NCBI GenBank assembly: GCA_017853175.1
Contig: JAFMKA010000001.1
Span: 84,576 to 148,575 of the forward strand
DNA: 64,000 bases
Direction of reading: 5' to 3'
Source of the DNA: Steroidobacteraceae bacterium
GTDB lineage: Bacteria; Pseudomonadota; Gammaproteobacteria; Steroidobacterales; Steroidobacteraceae
Shown: one piece after another, positions 12,303-21,809 of the stretch
Layout: every line of letters starts with the position of its first letter
Numbering within the stretch: position 1 is the first letter of the stretch
Translations under genes and position numbers: made by a program
The notes under the pieces: model-generated
Told to the model about the DNA's origin: nothing
Databases searched by the model: none
What the model saw: only the letters and a program-made list of their open reading frames with translations

Positions 12303-12949
12303 CAACGTTGCTCCGCTTTGAAAACGTGGTGGTTCACCGCGCAAAAAGAATCGTGCTAAACGGGGTCGACTTGAACGTCGGCGATGGCGAACGAGTCGTC
12401 ATTCGCGGCGGGATTGGTGTCGGAAAGACCACCTTGCTATTGACCGCGCTTGGGCTCATCGAGCGCGCTTCCGGCAACATTACCCTCATGGGGCAACGCT
12501 GCGACGACGATGCAGATTTTGCAAAACGTCGAGGCGAGGTGGGATTACTCTTTCAAGATCCTGACGATCAACTAATCGGGCCCACGGTACTCGAAGATAT
12601 TGAATTTGGCCCCCTTAACCTCGGATGGAGCGCAGAACGCGCACATCACGCCGCTGACGTCGCACTTGACCAAGTCGGGCTCAATGATCTTGCCGAACGT
12701 CCCGTGCACGAGCTCTCTGGGGGTGAAAAGCGTTTAGTCGCCCTCGCCGGCTTGTTGGCGATGGCACCTCAGTTATTGCTGCTCGACGAACCTACTGCAT
12801 CACTTGATGAGTCGACATCGAAGCACCTGCTGAAGATTCTTCAGGCGAGCAAACTCTCGATGTTGATTGCCACACATGACCCGCTCTGCATCGATACTCT
12901 GGCAACACGCAGCGTGTCACTGCAGGCCGGAAAGCTACAGAGCGATTAA
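12299..12949 (+). CDS. cbiO: CbiO/NikO-type ECF ATPase
   Basis: RGGIGVGKTTLLL Walker A, LLFQDPDDQLIGPTVLEDIEFGPLNLG, ELSGGEKRLVALAGLLAMAPQLLLLDEPTASLD. Confidence 0.92.
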   Translation: MTTLLRFENVVVHRAKRIVLNGVDLNVGDGERVVIRGGIGVGKTTLLLTALGLIERASGNITLMGQRCDDDADFAKRRGEVGLLFQDPDDQLIGPTVLEDIEFGPLNLGWSAERAHHAADVALDQVGLNDLAERPVHELSGGEKRLVALAGLLAMAPQLLLLDEPTASLDESTSKHLLKILQASKLSMLIATHDPLCIDTLATRSVSLQAGKLQSD

Positions 12950-15060
12950 AATCTGTAACTGAGCCCGACGTCGATGCTGCGCTCGGGGCCGACGTATATG
13001 CCCTGACGTAGGCTCGCGATGTATCGCAAATCGGCGATGTTCTTCACCGCAGCGCTGAACTCCAAATGCTCATCGACTCGATACAGAACGCTGACATCGG
13101 CGATGGTGTAGCCATCAATTCGCCCAGTGAAGAATCCGCTCAAGTTTTCGTTGATCGCGTGCGTGTTTAGCGCGTCGGTGAATTGAGCGCTCGTGTGATG
13201 CCAGTGCAGAGCAGTTCGTACAGGGCCCCTCTCAAACGACACCGAAAAATTGGCAATTAACTTAGGGGTATACGGAATTCGATTTCCGCTCGGCGTTGTC
13301 AGCACGCCCGAGCGCGAATAGCGATCTCCGATAAACTCGGCATCGGCGATATAAGTGAGGTTCGTGTTCCAGGACCATCCAGAGCTAAGCGCCGCGCCAA
13401 GTCCAAACTCCAGACCCTGATGCAGGGTCTTTCCACCATTGGTGACCTGAAACTGGCTATTACTGTTCGCGGGGATGATCTGGTTATCAAAATCCATCCG
13501 AAACACGGCCGCTTCATAGCTCCAGATGCCCGTCTGCCCTCGCAGGCCCGCTTCCTTATTCACCGATCGCTCGGCTTGCAACGCCTGATCCTCGAGACCA
13601 TTCAGGGCATCGCCGTTTAATGCGGGAGAAAACGCCTGATAGGCATTCGCGAAGAGATGAAGCCCGTCGGAGATCCGCCAGGTCATCCCGATTCCGGGAA
13701 GCCATTCGGTGTTTTCGGTTTTGACTCGATTTCCAAGCAAGGGAGACCGCCGGAGGTCTTCGCGACGCTGCTCGTAAATCTCCGTACGCAGTCCGGCTGT
13801 CACCGAAAGGTCGCCGGTTAAGGAAATGCGATTTTGAAGGTGCAGCGACCAGCTCCCCGCGGAGTCGATGACGTCGCGGCTGATACCGCCGCTTCGAGGC
13901 GTCGCCCGGGTCGCACCGACAGTCGTATCGCGCATTTCTTCAAACATATAACGCAAGCCGAGTTCGGTATCGCTGTCGAGCCCCAATATCTCGTGGGTCA
14001 CGAATAGCCGGCTATCGATGCCGACGCGCTCGAAACGTCGGTTATTACCGTTCAAGCTATCGGTGTAGACCCAGCGTCGCGCAGCAGCGGAGGCTTGGTT
14101 ATCGGTCGAGTAGCGCCAGTAATCGCGGAACATCTCACTGCCGAAGATCAGCGTAGTGAGTCGAAGCTGGTCGGAGAGTTGCCAATCGTGACTCAAATCG
14201 ATTGAGTGCCGACCGGTCAGAAACCAGTCATCGGGAGCAGGGTTACGATCGACACCGGCGAGATATTCCGACAGAAATAATCCGCGATACGAAATATTCG
14301 CGTCGTTTGCGTAGTCGGTGTACTTGAATCCGATGCGATGCCCTTCGCGAAGTTCGACGCCGACTTTCAGCATGACATCACTCATGCGGAACCCTTTATC
14401 CATGAACCCATCACTGTCGGCACGATTGACTACGACGCCGAAGGTGGCCTCCCCATGAGCGGTATCGGTTTCGGCACCGGCCTCGAGGCCCCATTCACGC
14501 GTGTTGAACGACGCGGCATGCAACTCGGCCCGGATGCCCGGTTCAGGGTTCTTCGTCTGGTAATTGATGACGCCGCCGACTGTACTCGGCCCGAAGCGAA
14601 GCGATCCGGCACCACGCAGTATTTCGATTCCGCTCATTCGCTCGATGCGCGGGTTGTAGTAACGGCCGTTCCCGACGAACAGACCGGGCGCCACCGGCAC
14701 GCCGTCTTCCAGAATGAGTGTTTTGTAGTCCGCGGAGCTCAATCCGCGAATGCCGATATTCGCGACGATCGCCGTCTCCTCCTCGGGCTTGATCGACACG
14801 CCGGGGACATGACGTAACGCCTCTTCGGTCGACCTCGGCTGCTGCAGGCGTAGCTCCTCGGCGGTCACCAAGGTGCTCGCAGCAGGCTGTCGCTCGCGTG
14901 CGTCTCCCGAAGTGCCGATGACAAGGATGGTCGGCAGAGCGCCCTGCGCGCTCTCATCGCTCGCGGCGTCGTTATTCGTCCCGAGGGCCACCATCGGGCT
15001 CAACAGAAACCACCCCGCCGCGGCGCGTCGTCCTTTGGAACTCACTCTACGCATGCACAA
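12946..15060 (-). CDS. TonB-dependent receptor, FecA-like
   Basis: NIGIRGLSSADYKTLILEDGVPVAPGLFVGNGRYYNPRIERMSGIEILRGAGSLRFGPSTVGGVINYQT plug motif; IDVGLSYRF C-terminus; alternative start at 15054. Confidence 0.9.
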   Translation of the reverse strand: MCMRRVSSKGRRAAAGWFLLSPMVALGTNNDAASDESAQGALPTILVIGTSGDARERQPAASTLVTAEELRLQQPRSTEEALRHVPGVSIKPEEETAIVANIGIRGLSSADYKTLILEDGVPVAPGLFVGNGRYYNPRIERMSGIEILRGAGSLRFGPSTVGGVINYQTKNPEPGIRAELHAASFNTREWGLEAGAETDTAHGEATFGVVVNRADSDGFMDKGFRMSDVMLKVGVELREGHRIGFKYTDYANDANISYRGLFLSEYLAGVDRNPAPDDWFLTGRHSIDLSHDWQLSDQLRLTTLIFGSEMFRDYWRYSTDNQASAAARRWVYTDSLNGNNRRFERVGIDSRLFVTHEILGLDSDTELGLRYMFEEMRDTTVGATRATPRSGGISRDVIDSAGSWSLHLQNRISLTGDLSVTAGLRTEIYEQRREDLRRSPLLGNRVKTENTEWLPGIGMTWRISDGLHLFANAYQAFSPALNGDALNGLEDQALQAERSVNKEAGLRGQTGIWSYEAAVFRMDFDNQIIPANSNSQFQVTNGGKTLHQGLEFGLGAALSSGWSWNTNLTYIADAEFIGDRYSRSGVLTTPSGNRIPYTPKLIANFSVSFERGPVRTALHWHHTSAQFTDALNTHAINENLSGFFTGRIDGYTIADVSVLYRVDEHLEFSAAVKNIADLRYIASLRQGIYVGPERSIDVGLSYRF

Positions 15061-15079
15061 AACGATATCTCGGATTCAT

Positions 15080-15098
15080 GCAAATAACAATCATTCGC
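15080..15098 (-). promoter_or_regulatory. Candidate Fur box upstream of the FecA-like TBDR
   Basis: gcaaataacaatcattcgc matches 13/19 positions of GATAATGATAATCATTATC; about 20 bp upstream of the TBDR start. Confidence 0.45.
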
Positions 15099-15292
15099 GT
15101 TTAGATCGACTCGTCATTGCCCCTCTGTCAGTGTAATAGCGCACAACCCCCTGAAATCATTATTAAAAATTTGTTCCGATCGATGTCCTGGCCCACTCAG
15201 GGCGTGAGGGCTTCGCTGCGATTCTGTTGCCCTCGAGTTCGAGGCAACGGAATCAATCCAACATCGGCGGAAGTCGAAGACGAGGTAGCAAC

Positions 15293-17242
15293 ATGAGCAA
15301 AAAGGTCAAATCGGATCCCCCGGCTGCGAGCGTCGTTCGCAAGGGTTTAACGGAGTCTGCCGCCAGCGCGACGCCCTACTCGGGCGCACCGGGCGGCGTG
15401 AAGATCGGGACGGTATCGAGCAGCAACGGCACCCCCTTCGTGGTGGGCGTCTATGCGGAGGCCACCTCAGGCGGTGTGCAGTTCTGGATTCAAGTGGAAT
15501 CCGGTACCGGCGACTTGCGTGGCTTCTTTCTGGATGTCGGAACGCCCGGCGGGTCGGTCACTCGAGCTGGCAGCAGCAGCAACAACATGAATGGCACAGG
15601 CTCTTCATTCGACTACGGCGTCGAGATTGGCTCGTCTGGTTCATCGGATTACGTCACGAAGGCGACATTCACGCTCTCCGACATGGGCGGGATGAGTCTT
15701 GCCGAATTACTCGATGGCGCGACTTTCGGAATCCGCGCGACTAGCGTCGGGATGAACGGCACGAGCGTGAAGCTGATCGGAACTGCCGAGTTCCCCGAGG
15801 TGACCGTCAGTATCGTCTCGAACGGTGACGTACTCGAGAACGCGCCTGCCCAGTTCACGTTGAATCTCAGTATGTCCGTCGGCGAAGACATGCTCGTGAC
15901 GCTGAGCAACGGTGCCATGGTGACGATTCCTGCCGGTAGCTCCAGCGTGATGTACACGAATGGAACGCAAGGCGATGACGTGTATATCGACCCGGGCACG
16001 ATCAGTGTGTACATCGCTTCAGCCGTACCGGCCGCCCCGATCATGGCCGCGGTCATCGTCGATTCCGACCCGGCCGTGGTCAACGTGACCGATACGATCG
16101 ATCCCGTCATCGTTCGTCTCGAAGCCACGCCCTCGACGAGTGAAGATGGCGGCTCGATCATCTACACGGCGCGTATCGAGAAAGTCTCTGACAGTTCATC
16201 GGTAAACGCCGCGAATGACATCACCGTCACGCTGACGAATGGGGAGGTGATCGTGATCCCAGCAGGCTCGAGCAGCGCGAGTTCGGATCCCGTACCCGTC
16301 AATCGCGACGACGTCTGGATCGAAACCGATGCCATCACCAACAGCATCGTGAGTGCAACCGAAGCGAATAGCGGGTCTTCCGGAGCCTTCGAGAGTCTCT
16401 CGTTCGATGGCTCTACCGTCAGCACCGCGATTCTGGATGATGTTGATCCGGTGACCGTCGGAATTTTCACAGCGGATGGCGATCGAAATCCAGGAGATCC
16501 GGCATATTTCGTCATTCGACTCGATCAGCCGCTCGATAGCCCTTTGCTGGTCAATTTGTCGACGGGTGATTCGATCACTATTCCCGCCGGAGCTACCGAG
16601 CAGGCCTATACGTTCGAAGATCCGCCGCCGGGCGATACGACGGTATCGATCACCAGCGCAGGCGTCGTCGGCAAGGCTTTCGAGAGCCTGACGATCTTCC
16701 CGAGTAGCGCGACAGTCACGGATCCGCCGTTCAGCGATGACAACTTCCCGACACTGAGCAACAACATCTCGCATATCACGATTTATTTCTCGGCCGCTGC
16801 GGGGTCTGGATTAGAAGCGAGTGACACGCGCGGTGGCACATCATCGGGCGGACAAGTCGGCCCCGACGGACTCTACACAATCAAGATCGACTGGCTCGAC
16901 AACGACCCCTCGATCAAAGATCTTGATGATGCATGGACCGATATCTATGCGCGCTTGCTCGAACTGAACCCGGCTCTCGAGGGTAAGGATGTTCTTGGCG
17001 TGGCGATCAAAGCCGGCACAGGCGAATCGTTCTACGCTCTCGATGGCGACCCCGACGCCGACACGATCCCGCAACGCACGGTGAACGGCGAACTCGTCAA
17101 TACGCTGGTTCTCAATAGTGGTGTCGATACGGTGTACACCAGCGATACCAATGATGATGGGCGTAACGACTTCTTCGTTCCGGCGGGAAGCTTTGGATTC
17201 GCCGAGACCGGTCAGTCTTCGAGCATGATTGGGTTACCGTGA
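15293..17242 (+). CDS. Putative type I secretion substrate with Ig-like/LapA-BapA-type repeats
   Basis: No signal peptide; repeated MLVTLSNGAMVTIPAGSSS / ITVTLTNGEVIVIPAGSSS / LLVNLSTGDSITIPAGATE modules; overlaps the T1SS ABC gene by 4 bp. Confidence 0.7.
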   Translation: MSKKVKSDPPAASVVRKGLTESAASATPYSGAPGGVKIGTVSSSNGTPFVVGVYAEATSGGVQFWIQVESGTGDLRGFFLDVGTPGGSVTRAGSSSNNMNGTGSSFDYGVEIGSSGSSDYVTKATFTLSDMGGMSLAELLDGATFGIRATSVGMNGTSVKLIGTAEFPEVTVSIVSNGDVLENAPAQFTLNLSMSVGEDMLVTLSNGAMVTIPAGSSSVMYTNGTQGDDVYIDPGTISVYIASAVPAAPIMAAVIVDSDPAVVNVTDTIDPVIVRLEATPSTSEDGGSIIYTARIEKVSDSSSVNAANDITVTLTNGEVIVIPAGSSSASSDPVPVNRDDVWIETDAITNSIVSATEANSGSSGAFESLSFDGSTVSTAILDDVDPVTVGIFTADGDRNPGDPAYFVIRLDQPLDSPLLVNLSTGDSITIPAGATEQAYTFEDPPPGDTTVSITSAGVVGKAFESLTIFPSSATVTDPPFSDDNFPTLSNNISHITIYFSAAAGSGLEASDTRGGTSSGGQVGPDGLYTIKIDWLDNDPSIKDLDDAWTDIYARLLELNPALEGKDVLGVAIKAGTGESFYALDGDPDADTIPQRTVNGELVNTLVLNSGVDTVYTSDTNDDGRNDFFVPAGSFGFAETGQSSSMIGLP

Positions 17243-18954
17243 TCGGCTCACCCTTGAAACTTCTTCAAGGTGAGCTGGCTGACACGGTCGCAGGCTTGCG
17301 TCGTGGTCTGATGGCACTAGGCATTTTCAGTGGTTGCATCAACCTTCTGCTGCTGATGCCCGCCGTCTACATGCTGCAAGTCTACGACCGTGTCCTCACC
17401 AGCCAAAACAAAGGGACGCTTCTGGCATTGTCGGCTCTGCTGGTTGCGCTCCTCGCGGTCGAGGCCCTGCTCGATCTTGTCCGCTCCCGATTACTCGGCG
17501 CCATGGGCCGAAAATTGGACGATCAGCTCGATGGGCAGGTGTTCGACGCAGCCTTCAGGCGCTCGTTGAGTGGTCAGATCGGAAGTCCAAATGAAGCCTT
17601 CAATGATTTAGCAAAGCTTCGAGAGTTCGTTGCGGGTAAAGGACTGCTGGCGATCTTCGATGCGCCGTGGGCCCCCATATTCTTATTGGTGATATTCCTG
17701 CTCGATTCGACTCTCGGACTCTTCGCGACGATGGCGATGCTGACTTTAGTCGCGCTGGCGTGGTACAACCAACGCAGCACCGGAGCGATGCTATCTGATG
17801 CCGGTCGGTTAGCGGCCGTCGCACAAGACGAAGCGACCACTCGCTTGCGAAACATCGAAATCATCACAGCGCTCGGAATGCTCGGCCGTTTCCGCGATCG
17901 CTGGCTCGGACATCAACATCGTCTTCGAAATATTTCTACCGATCTCAGTAATCGTGCCGCGTTACTCGGTAGCGCCAGCCGTTATGCACGAATGCTGCTG
18001 CAATCTGGGATTCTCGGTGTGGGCGCTTGGCTGGTACTCGATGGCCAATTGACCGCCGGCGGCATGATCGCAGCGTCCATACTGCTCGGACGCGCATTAT
18101 CTCCCTTCGAATTGCTGATCTCGAATTGGAGTTCGATCGCCAAAGCCAAGGAGTCCGCGATTCGACTCTCCACGTTGCTCGCACTGCGCGCGTCCGTACC
18201 GTCACACGTCGTGCTGCCTCGTCCGAATGGGCGTGTCTCGGTAGAGAGTCTGGTGGTCGGGCCTCCCGGCTTTCGAACACCGACGGTGCGAAATGTGTCC
18301 TTCGATGTCGAACCTGGCGCCTTGGTGGGCATCGTGGGGCCGAGCGGATCGGGCAAATCGACCTTGGGCCGTGCGTTACTCGGTATTTGGTCACCGCTTT
18401 CGGGAGTCGTCCGAATTGACGGCGCAGCAATTCATCAGCTCGAGCGCGAGGATATCGGACGATGGCTCGGATATCTGCCGCAAGATGTCGAACTATTCGA
18501 CGGCACGGTCGCAGAGAACATCGCCCGATTCGGTGTTCTCGATTCGACAACAATAATCGACGCCGCTCGGCGTGCGGGCGTTCACGACATGATCTTGAGA
18601 ATGCACAAAGGCTACGAGACCCCGATTGGCCCCGCCGGCACGGTGCTTTCGGGGGGACAGCGTCAAAGAATCGGTCTCGCTCGCGCCTTATTTGGCGATC
18701 CCGCGCTCATCGTTCTCGATGAACCCAACGCCAGCCTAGATGAAGCCGGTGACGAGGCGCTGCTTGCCGCACTCCGGAAAATGAAAACCGAGCAGCGCAC
18801 TGTTTTCGTGATCTCGCATCGCGTCAACGTCCTTCGACTCGTGGATCAAATCATCGTCATGGACGCGGGAACGCTGAAGTTAGTGGGATCTCGCGATCAT
18901 GTGTTGAAGGCTGCTCACGAAGCGCGCGTGCTGTCGAAGGCCGTCGGAAGTTGA
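17239..18954 (+). CDS. Type I secretion ABC transporter/ATPase (PrtD-like)
   Basis: Fused TM (NLLLLMPAVYMLQVYDRVLTSQN) and NBD (GPSGSGKSTLGRALLG; LSGGQRQRIGLARALFGDPALIVLDEPNASLD); no C39 peptidase-like domain. Confidence 0.92.
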   Translation: MIGSPLKLLQGELADTVAGLRRGLMALGIFSGCINLLLLMPAVYMLQVYDRVLTSQNKGTLLALSALLVALLAVEALLDLVRSRLLGAMGRKLDDQLDGQVFDAAFRRSLSGQIGSPNEAFNDLAKLREFVAGKGLLAIFDAPWAPIFLLVIFLLDSTLGLFATMAMLTLVALAWYNQRSTGAMLSDAGRLAAVAQDEATTRLRNIEIITALGMLGRFRDRWLGHQHRLRNISTDLSNRAALLGSASRYARMLLQSGILGVGAWLVLDGQLTAGGMIAASILLGRALSPFELLISNWSSIAKAKESAIRLSTLLALRASVPSHVVLPRPNGRVSVESLVVGPPGFRTPTVRNVSFDVEPGALVGIVGPSGSGKSTLGRALLGIWSPLSGVVRIDGAAIHQLEREDIGRWLGYLPQDVELFDGTVAENIARFGVLDSTTIIDAARRAGVHDMILRMHKGYETPIGPAGTVLSGGQRQRIGLARALFGDPALIVLDEPNASLDEAGDEALLAALRKMKTEQRTVFVISHRVNVLRLVDQIIVMDAGTLKLVGSRDHVLKAAHEARVLSKAVGS

Positions 18955-20249
18955 ACAGTCAAGGATGTCTCATGGAACAGGAAATCAAAAACGGGTGGTA
19001 CATCGTTCTCGTCGGTTTCATCGGATTTCTGCTTTGGGCAGCTTTCACGCCTCTCGACCAAGGCATACCTGCGACGGGAGTGCTCGCGAGTGAATCGAGT
19101 CGTAAGCAGGTGGCCCATCATGCCGGCGGTATCATCGAACAGATTGCCGTCAAGGAAGGACAGTCGGTCAGAAAAGGGCAAGTGCTGTTGACGCTCGATG
19201 AGACCCAATCGACTTCTGCGCTCAAGGCGGCCGAGTCACAGTGGTGGACCGCATTGGCGACCGAGGCTCGACTGCTCGCTGAGGCCAACCAGCAGATCGC
19301 TCTACAGATACCAGATGCTCTAAAGGCGGACTTGAGCAACCCCGATTTGAACGCGATTCTCGACACCCAACGAGACGTGCTCCGCACTCGAAGATCGGCT
19401 GCAGCCGGTGAGATACGCCTCATCAGAGAATCACAGCGCGGACTCGAGACTCAACTCAACTCGCTTCAGACGCTGAAGTCGAGCAGAGAGCGCCAAGTGG
19501 CGCTCTTCAGTGATCAAATGGCCTCCGCGCGCGCGCTACACGCCCAGGGCTATGTATCGAAAAATCAGACACTCGAAATCGAACGCCAGCTCACCGAAGT
19601 GCAGAGTCGGCAAAGCGAAGACCTCGCCAATATCAATGGTATTCAAGCGCGGCTTTCCGAACTCAAGATGCGCGAGTCGCAGTTCTACGTGACCCAGCGG
19701 CGTGAAATTGAGGCCGAGCTTGCCGAAGTACGCCTAGAGCTCGGCGCCCTGGCCGAACGCGTGGCGATGCTACGTGACGTCAATCAGCGCCAAGTCATTC
19801 GGGCCCCGGTGTCGGGAACGGTCGTCGCCCTCGCGGTCACGACGATCGGGGGTGTGATCAAGCCTGGCGATCGAGTGCTCGACATCGTTCCAGACGGAGA
19901 TGATCTAATCGTCGAGGCTCGCGTTGAGCCGAGGTATGTCGATCGGGTTCGGGTGGGTCTGCCTGCCGACCTACGCTTTGATGCGTATCTCTCGTCTCTC
20001 CGCCAGCCGATGGTGACCGGCGACGTCAAAGTCGTTTCGGCAGACGCGATGCACGACGAACGAACGGGGCTCGCCTTTTACAAAATCAGGGTGGGTATTC
20101 CGTCTTCGGAACGACAGCGTCTGAACGGGCTGAAGATGCAACCCGGCATGCCGTGCACGGTGATGATCAAGACGGGCGAGCGCTCATTACTCACCTACCT
20201 CGCTCAGCCAGTGCTAAGACGATTTTCGGGCGCGCTGGCTGAGAGCTGA
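18951..20249 (+). CDS. Type I secretion periplasmic adaptor (HlyD/PrtE family)
   Basis: Single N-terminal TM, HHAGGIIEQIAVKEGQSVRKGQVLLTLDET lipoyl half, coiled coil, RAPVSGTVVALAVTTIGGVIKPGDRVLDIVP; alternative ATG at 18972. Confidence 0.9.
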   Translation: MNSQGCLMEQEIKNGWYIVLVGFIGFLLWAAFTPLDQGIPATGVLASESSRKQVAHHAGGIIEQIAVKEGQSVRKGQVLLTLDETQSTSALKAAESQWWTALATEARLLAEANQQIALQIPDALKADLSNPDLNAILDTQRDVLRTRRSAAAGEIRLIRESQRGLETQLNSLQTLKSSRERQVALFSDQMASARALHAQGYVSKNQTLEIERQLTEVQSRQSEDLANINGIQARLSELKMRESQFYVTQRREIEAELAEVRLELGALAERVAMLRDVNQRQVIRAPVSGTVVALAVTTIGGVIKPGDRVLDIVPDGDDLIVEARVEPRYVDRVRVGLPADLRFDAYLSSLRQPMVTGDVKVVSADAMHDERTGLAFYKIRVGIPSSERQRLNGLKMQPGMPCTVMIKTGERSLLTYLAQPVLRRFSGALAES

Positions 20250-20618
20250 TCACTTTAAGAGGCTTTGACACTCGGGCCGACGTGCCTGCTTCTTAAAGAA
20301 AATCGACGATCGGCCCGCAGACACTTTAAAGGTAACGCTGGATCGAACTTGGACTCCTGATGCCGATCATGGGGGGTTCAAGCCGATTTTCGATGGCATA
20401 GGCTCGGAACTTTTGTGCGAGAAGCGTGCGGAGATTCCAATTGATGCCGCGCTAAAGAACGGCTGGCGAATCTCGATCATCAGACTCGCTGACCATCCCT
20501 TATCCCCTGCAACCGAGGATTTCCTCGACTGCCCCAGAATCGCCGCAAAGCGGTGACACCCCTAACGCGATACGATAGTCGCCAGTGACAGTGTCTTAAA
20601 CGGTTTCCGGGAATCCCC

Positions 20619-21806
20619 ATGCGAACACTCAGAATTTCTTTGATGGCGGCAGGCGTTCTGCTGGCTCTCGGTGCTCTCTGGTTCATTAACCTCGACAAGG
20701 AAACTCGAAACCTGTTGGCGGCCCTGCCCACCAACTCTGATGTATTAAGTTGGCCGCAAGATCAACGTCACGCCGCGTTCCGCGCAATGGACCGCCTACC
20801 TCTGCTGGCAAAAGCCTCGGTCGTCACCGCCTCACCCAACCCGGTCTCTCTTCCACCGGGCACGCCACTCGAGATTCCGGGTATCGAAGACTACATGGCG
20901 AGTCAGCACACGGCCGGCTTGGTGATCCTCCAAGACGGAAAAATTCGATTCGAACGCTACGGCGAAGAGTTCGATGTCGACGGTCGTTGGACCAGCTTCT
21001 CAGTCGCAAAATCGTTTACCTCTACCTTGGTCGGAGCCGCCATTCAGGACGGCTACATCGAAAGTCTCGAAGACAAGGTGAGTCGATATATTCCGGATCT
21101 GCGCGGGTCCGCATATGACGATGTCACCATTCGTCAGCTGCTCACCATGAGCTCGGGCGTAAAGTGGGACGAAGATTATGAAAACCCTGATGCGGACGTC
21201 GCCAAATTCAACAAGGCCAAGCCCGACGACAATATGGACGCCACCGTCAGCTATATGCGCAAGCTTCCTCGCGCTCATCCACCCGGGACGGTCTGGCACT
21301 ACAACACCGGCGAGACCAATTTAATCGGCGTACTGGTGTCCTCCGCAACCCAAAAGCCCTTGGCGCAGTATCTACAAGAACGAATTTGGCATCCGGCCGG
21401 AATGGCGGCGACGGCGACGTGGCTGCAGAGCAAAACGGGACACGAAATCGCCGGATGTTGTCTGCAAGCGGCTACCCGAGACTTTGCCCGATTCGGGCTG
21501 TTCGTTCTGGCGAACGGCAATGTTGGCGGACGACAGATCGTCCCCACGAACTGGTTCGCCGAAGCCGTTCATAAACAAATGGATATCGGCGTCTCGGGCA
21601 AAGGCTATGGCTTTCAGTGGTGGACCTACGACGACGGCGCCGTCGCAGCGCAAGGCATCTTCGGTCAAGGAATTTTCATCGATCCGCAACGTCGTTTGGT
21701 GATCGCGAGTAACTCCAATTGGACGAGGGCGACGCTTGGCCCTGAGCCTAAGGCTCGAGAGGAGTTCTATCGAAAAGTTCGTGCGCTAATCGACGCCGAG
21801 CCGTAA
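20619..21806 (+). CDS. Serine hydrolase, beta-lactamase/transpeptidase-like family (class C / 6-aminohexanoate hydrolase-like)
   Basis: TSFSVAKSFTSTLVGAAI (SxxK), HYNTGETNLIG (YxN), C-terminal FGQGIFIDP. Confidence 0.88.
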   Translation: MRTLRISLMAAGVLLALGALWFINLDKETRNLLAALPTNSDVLSWPQDQRHAAFRAMDRLPLLAKASVVTASPNPVSLPPGTPLEIPGIEDYMASQHTAGLVILQDGKIRFERYGEEFDVDGRWTSFSVAKSFTSTLVGAAIQDGYIESLEDKVSRYIPDLRGSAYDDVTIRQLLTMSSGVKWDEDYENPDADVAKFNKAKPDDNMDATVSYMRKLPRAHPPGTVWHYNTGETNLIGVLVSSATQKPLAQYLQERIWHPAGMAATATWLQSKTGHEIAGCCLQAATRDFARFGLFVLANGNVGGRQIVPTNWFAEAVHKQMDIGVSGKGYGFQWWTYDDGAVAAQGIFGQGIFIDPQRRLVIASNSNWTRATLGPEPKAREEFYRKVRALIDAEP

Positions 21807-21809
21807 CGG

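Noticed and set aside
20350-20400. GGTTCAAGCC resembling a tRNA T-loop
   Set aside because: Flanking bases do not form a T-stem or acceptor stem; no cloverleaf
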